Origin: Lachnospiraceae bacterium
Lineage (GTDB): Bacteria > Bacillota > Clostridia > Lachnospirales > Lachnospiraceae
Assembly (NCBI GenBank): GCA_003447295.1
Contig: DLZQ01000062.1
Coordinates: forward strand, 1-50,324
Direction of reading: 5' to 3'
DNA length: 50,324 bases
The notes beneath the pieces were generated by a model that saw only the letters and a program-made list of their open reading frames with translations, was not told the origin of the DNA and made no database searches. Below, in pieces: positions 47,828-50,324 of this stretch. The translations under genes were made by a program, and so were the position numbers. Position 1 is the first letter of the stretch. Each line of letters opens with the position of its first letter.

Positions 47828-48895
47828 ATGGAAAATATCGCAATAAACAAGAGATTTCAAGATCTGCATTTTGACAGCATCCAGGCTTTACGCGGTCTGG
47901 CTGCTCTTTTTGTGGTGTTCCAACATGTCCGTTTCTTAAATTTCGGTGCCTTCGGGGTAGACATATTTTTCTGCATCAGTGGGTTTATGATCATGTTCAC
48001 CACGGAAAAAAGTACAAAATACTTCTTCCGCAAACGGCTGATCCGGATTCTGCCGCTGTATTATCTGATGACGTTCGGCACTTACGCAATGCTGCTTTTC
48101 TTCCCGTCCATGTTCCAGCAGACCAGACACAATCTTTCCTACCTGGTCAAGAGCCTGCTGTTTATTCCTTTTGAGATCAGTGGTGGAATTATCCAGCCTC
48201 TGGTGCGGATCGGATGGACTATCAACTGTGAAATGCTGTTCTATCTGTTATTTTTCATTGCCTTTCATATCAGCATGAAATATCGTGGTCTGATCTGCAG
48301 TGCATTCCTGGTCGTTCTGGTAGGGGCAGTCCAGATATGTGCTCCGGTGATTTCCTCCTGGCAGTCTCCGATAGGTGGGATACTTTCTCCTGTTCTTATG
48401 TTTTACGGTGATCCTGTCATGCTGGAATTCATCTTTGGAATCCTCGCCTATTATCTGCTGCGGTTCTTATATACCAGACATTTAAAGCATCCGGTGCCGA
48501 TGGCTGTAAGTGTGCTGGCTGCGGTAAGCATTCCGGTGATTTTTTGTCTGCTGGCATTTTTCACCCCCAGGATCAATGTGATCGGTTTCCGCAGGCTTCC
48601 GCTGTGGGGACTTCCGGCACTTGTACTGTTGGTTTTAGCTTTCCTGGCCGGGCTGAAACTCTCTCTGCCCCGCTTTTTCATCCTTATGGGAAATATCAGT
48701 TATTCCCTTTATCTGGTGCATTACTATCCGGTAATGTTCTTAGACCGGGCGGTGTTTGACTTCTCCACCCTGTCTGTAATGTCTGTCATCGGTGTGATCT
48801 TAAGTGTGGCGCTGAGTATCGGACTGGCTTACCTGTCCTGGATCGTTGTGGAGCAAAAATTCTCCGGATGGCTGCGGAAGAAACTGCTGCACTAG
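47828..48895 (+). CDS. Acyltransferase family 3 membrane protein
   Basis: About 355 residues from ATG 47828 (AAAGG site upstream). Around ten membrane segments. The N-terminal motif IQALRGLAALFVVFQHVRF carries the catalytic-type His, followed by FGVDIFFCISGFMI and FFRKRLIRILPLYYLM, diagnostic of the OafA/YrhL family. These transfer acetyl or other acyl groups to envelope polysaccharides. It stands alone on the plus strand, divergent from the GGDEF gene. Substrate unknown. Confidence 0.93.
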   Translation: MENIAINKRFQDLHFDSIQALRGLAALFVVFQHVRFLNFGAFGVDIFFCISGFMIMFTTEKSTKYFFRKRLIRILPLYYLMTFGTYAMLLFFPSMFQQTRHNLSYLVKSLLFIPFEISGGIIQPLVRIGWTINCEMLFYLLFFIAFHISMKYRGLICSAFLVVLVGAVQICAPVISSWQSPIGGILSPVLMFYGDPVMLEFIFGILAYYLLRFLYTRHLKHPVPMAVSVLAAVSIPVIFCLLAFFTPRINVIGFRRLPLWGLPALVLLVLAFLAGLKLSLPRFFILMGNISYSLYLVHYYPVMFLDRAVFDFSTLSVMSVIGVILSVALSIGLAYLSWIVVEQKFSGWLRKKLLH

Positions 48896-48978
48896 CATTT
48901 CCCTTGTAGCACAGCTTCTGTCATTTGTTTTTTTTGAATTGTATATGCAATTGTCCAAAAAGATGCACACTTTTTCTG

Positions 48979-49007
48979 TTGACATTTAGAACGTCCCATA
49001 GTATATT
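48979..49007 (+). promoter_or_regulatory. Promoter of tRNA-Gly
   Basis: TTGACA (48979-48984), 17 bases, TATATT (49002-49007), a near-consensus sigma-A promoter starting about 14 bases before the tRNA. Confidence 0.88.
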
Positions 49008-49027
49008 ATAACTTGTCTGTAAGACAT

Positions 49028-49099
<72 letters not shown>

Positions 49100-49106
49100 T
49101 GGAAAA

Positions 49107-49140
49107 AAGAACGATACCAAATCGGTATCGTTCTTTTTTT
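49107..49140 (+). terminator. Terminator of tRNA-Gly
   Basis: AAGAACGATACC pairs with GGTATCGTTCTT around a short loop, followed by seven T. Confidence 0.93.
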
Positions 49141-49220
49141 CGAGCCCTGGCAGGGCTCGAAAGTTCGATGTCTACGCTCCGCTCCGGTCCGCGCAGTCCG
49201 AGGTCCCCCGGACCTCGTGC
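49141..49220. other. GC-rich hairpins downstream of the tRNA
   Basis: CGAGCCCT-GGC-AGGGCTCG (49141-49159) and GAGGTCC-CCC-GGACCTC (about 49199-49215) are perfect hairpins in an 80-base stretch much richer in GC than its surroundings. No coding frame supported. Confidence 0.55.
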
Positions 49221-49221
49221 G

Positions 49222-49233
49222 CCGTCTCGCGCT
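49222..49233 (+). repeat. tRNA 3'-end repeat, copy 2 (possible att remnant)
   Basis: CCGTCTCGCGCT, identical to the tRNA 3' end at 49088-49099 and followed by CTTTTTATT. tRNA 3'-end duplications are typical att sites of tyrosine-integrase elements. Confidence 0.5.
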
Positions 49234-49245
49234 CTTTTTATTTGT

Positions 49246-49282
49246 AGCGGAAGCCTTGATTTTACAGGGTTTCCGCTTTTTT
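49246..49282 (+). terminator. Second terminator after the tRNA
   Basis: AGCGGAA (49246-49252) pairs with TTCCGCT (49271-49277), followed by TTTTT. Confidence 0.75.
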
Positions 49283-49572
49283 ATGTGGTTGCAGACCTGC
49301 ACCCACCTGCACCCAGTCGATTTATTGCATCGGCTATAATGCTTTTTCTAATAATTCTGTGTTTCCTCTGTTGCTTCCCTGGTCACCAAAGCTGCCGGAG
49401 AACATCCGAAAATAAATTTACTACTGGCCGCAAAAGCGGCCTATGGTTGTCAAGGTACTCGTTATGGAACGGTTCTTTCCAAGGCTAGTTGAAATAAAAG
49501 TAAACTCTTAGAAAAAAACTCAGTTCATTATGTTTTGTAAAGCAATTCTCTTTATAATCAACTAAGTGCTTT
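49283..49572. other. Gene-free region with remnant character
   Basis: No frame with a ribosome site. TGCACCCACCTGCACCCA-like direct repeat of TGCACCCA at about 49300-49318 and a GGCCGC-AAAA-GCGGCC hairpin near 49428. Possibly eroded integrase-end sequence; not provable here. Confidence 0.35.
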
Positions 49573-50142
49573 CTAAATAATATATTTAGTAGCTGGTCCT
49601 TTGCCTGCCTTCCTAATCAAACCATTCGCAATCATCTTATCAAGTAATTTTCGTGCTCCAGTCTTAGATTTATAACCGCCAATATCTGCTGCCTCTTGTG
49701 AAGAAATACTTCCATTCTGTCTGATATAATCCAATATCTTTTCTTCTTTCAACATTGACTTTGGTACCGCTTGGTCTGTATTTTCATTTCTGATATCAGC
49801 AGCACCCGGAATGTATACAACCTGTCCGACTTCAAGCTTTAATGTCACTCTATCTAAACGCTCTGAAAAATCAAACTCCGGCTCCTTCCAGTTCTGCTCT
49901 TTCCATGCAGCCAGAATCTTGTCAACACCGCTTCCGGCACGCTCACCGACATTGACAAACCCAAACATCTTGAGAATATTCGGGTTTCTTGGATCACTGT
50001 TGCCACCAGCATAAAACTCTTCTTTGGTCACTCTGATTGTACCCGGATTTGATATGGTAAGTTCCTTGCCTTTTTTGACCACAAGAATTCCCCGCCTGCC
50101 ATAATAATTCGCGTGTGCAAGAGCATTTGCCAAAATTTCCAA
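49573..50142 (-). pseudogene. 5'-truncated ATP-binding regulator (AlbA_2/HATPase_c_4 type)
   Basis: 189 codons, starting only at a TTG with no ribosome site and a stop codon three codons upstream. The N-terminal part is the end of a GHKL-type ATPase domain (EILANALAHANYYGRRGI, LTISNPGTIRVTKEEF, GERAGSGVDKILAAW), which in complete proteins follows an AlbA_2 DNA-binding domain of about 250 residues. The C-terminal part is a winged helix (ILDYIRQNGSISSQEAADIGG ... LDKMIANGLIRKAG). The missing front half means a gene broken by deletion or recombination. Complete relatives are annotated as putative transcriptional regulators or RecG-like ATP-binding proteins. Confidence 0.82.
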
Positions 50143-50258
50143 TCTGTTACAATGTTCCTCAATTTAGGATATTATAACAAAAAACAATAAAATTCTCCCT
50201 TTTTACAAAAGTGTGTCTGATGCATACTAACTCATAATTATACGAAACACCACACTTT

Positions 50259-50299
50259 TATTCATTTTCTATTCATTTTTACTAATGGGTATTCATTTT
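50259..50299. repeat. Three TATTCATTTT repeats
   Basis: Copies at 50259-50268, 50270-50279 and 50290-50299, spaced by 11 and 20 bases, about one and two helical turns. Iteron- or operator-like in AT-rich DNA at the window edge; could be chance. Confidence 0.4.
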
Positions 50300-50324
50300 T
50301 AGGTAAATAGCAAATTTAACTTCC

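Overview
The window looks like a chromosomal segment of a gut-type Clostridia, most likely Lachnospiraceae. This is inferred from strong AGGAGG ribosome sites, the house-keeping gene types, a Cys-type formate dehydrogenase with a complete molybdenum-cofactor operon, and a SpoIID-like/peptidoglycan-binding protein typical of spore formers. No species call is possible from sequence reading alone. Almost every gene is on the minus strand.

Region 1 (about 664-19697) is a 19.03 kb mobile element inserted by a large serine recombinase into the SpoIID-like/peptidoglycan-binding gene. The 5' part of that gene lies at 19694-20362 and the 3' part at 81-666. The two junctions share only GTA (minus strand). 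Joining them through one GTA restores an uninterrupted reading frame (..FTEW|YRGRGYDF..), so precise excision would rebuild the gene, as in skin-type developmental elements. The element carries the recombinase with a coupled small gene, two small unknown genes, an HUH-type rolling-circle Rep, three large secreted or lipid-anchored proteins, a three-gene AT-rich module with a P-loop protein, an XRE regulator, a small resolvase, a GIY-YIG/Eco57I-type methylase fusion, a degraded second methylase copy, a DUF3846-like protein, small membrane proteins and a candidate type I toxin-antitoxin locus at its right end. I see no conjugation genes and no capsid genes.

Region 2 (20.5-24.1 kb) holds htpG, preceded by a CIRCE (HrcA) element and a clear promoter, and a PrsA-like lipoprotein foldase.

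Region 3 (24.2-38.7 kb) is a formate dehydrogenase/molybdenum region in two transcription units. One encodes a diaphorase-like NuoF/GltD fusion and the FDH catalytic subunit. The other encodes fdhD, moeA, mobAB, an MPT-binding protein, moaC, modA, modB, modC, moaA and a MOSC-MogA fusion. Both units start from promoters whose -10 box abuts the same inverted repeat, ATGTAAG-N2-CTTACAT, which suggests one regulator controls enzyme synthesis and cofactor supply together.

Region 4 (38.8-48.9 kb) contains ilvE, a membrane protein, folA, thyA, a beta-CASP metallo-beta-lactamase protein, an ABC exporter, a TPR-GGDEF protein and, on the plus strand, an acyltransferase. Its intergenic gaps, and those near mobAB/moeA, carry a family of palindromic repeats with a CCGTGC-NN-GCAC core.

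Region 5 (48.9-50.3 kb) has a tRNA-Gly(GCC) with promoter and terminator, a 12-bp duplicate of the tRNA 3' end 134 bp downstream, GC-rich hairpins and a 5'-truncated regulator gene. It looks like the worn edge of another integrated element.
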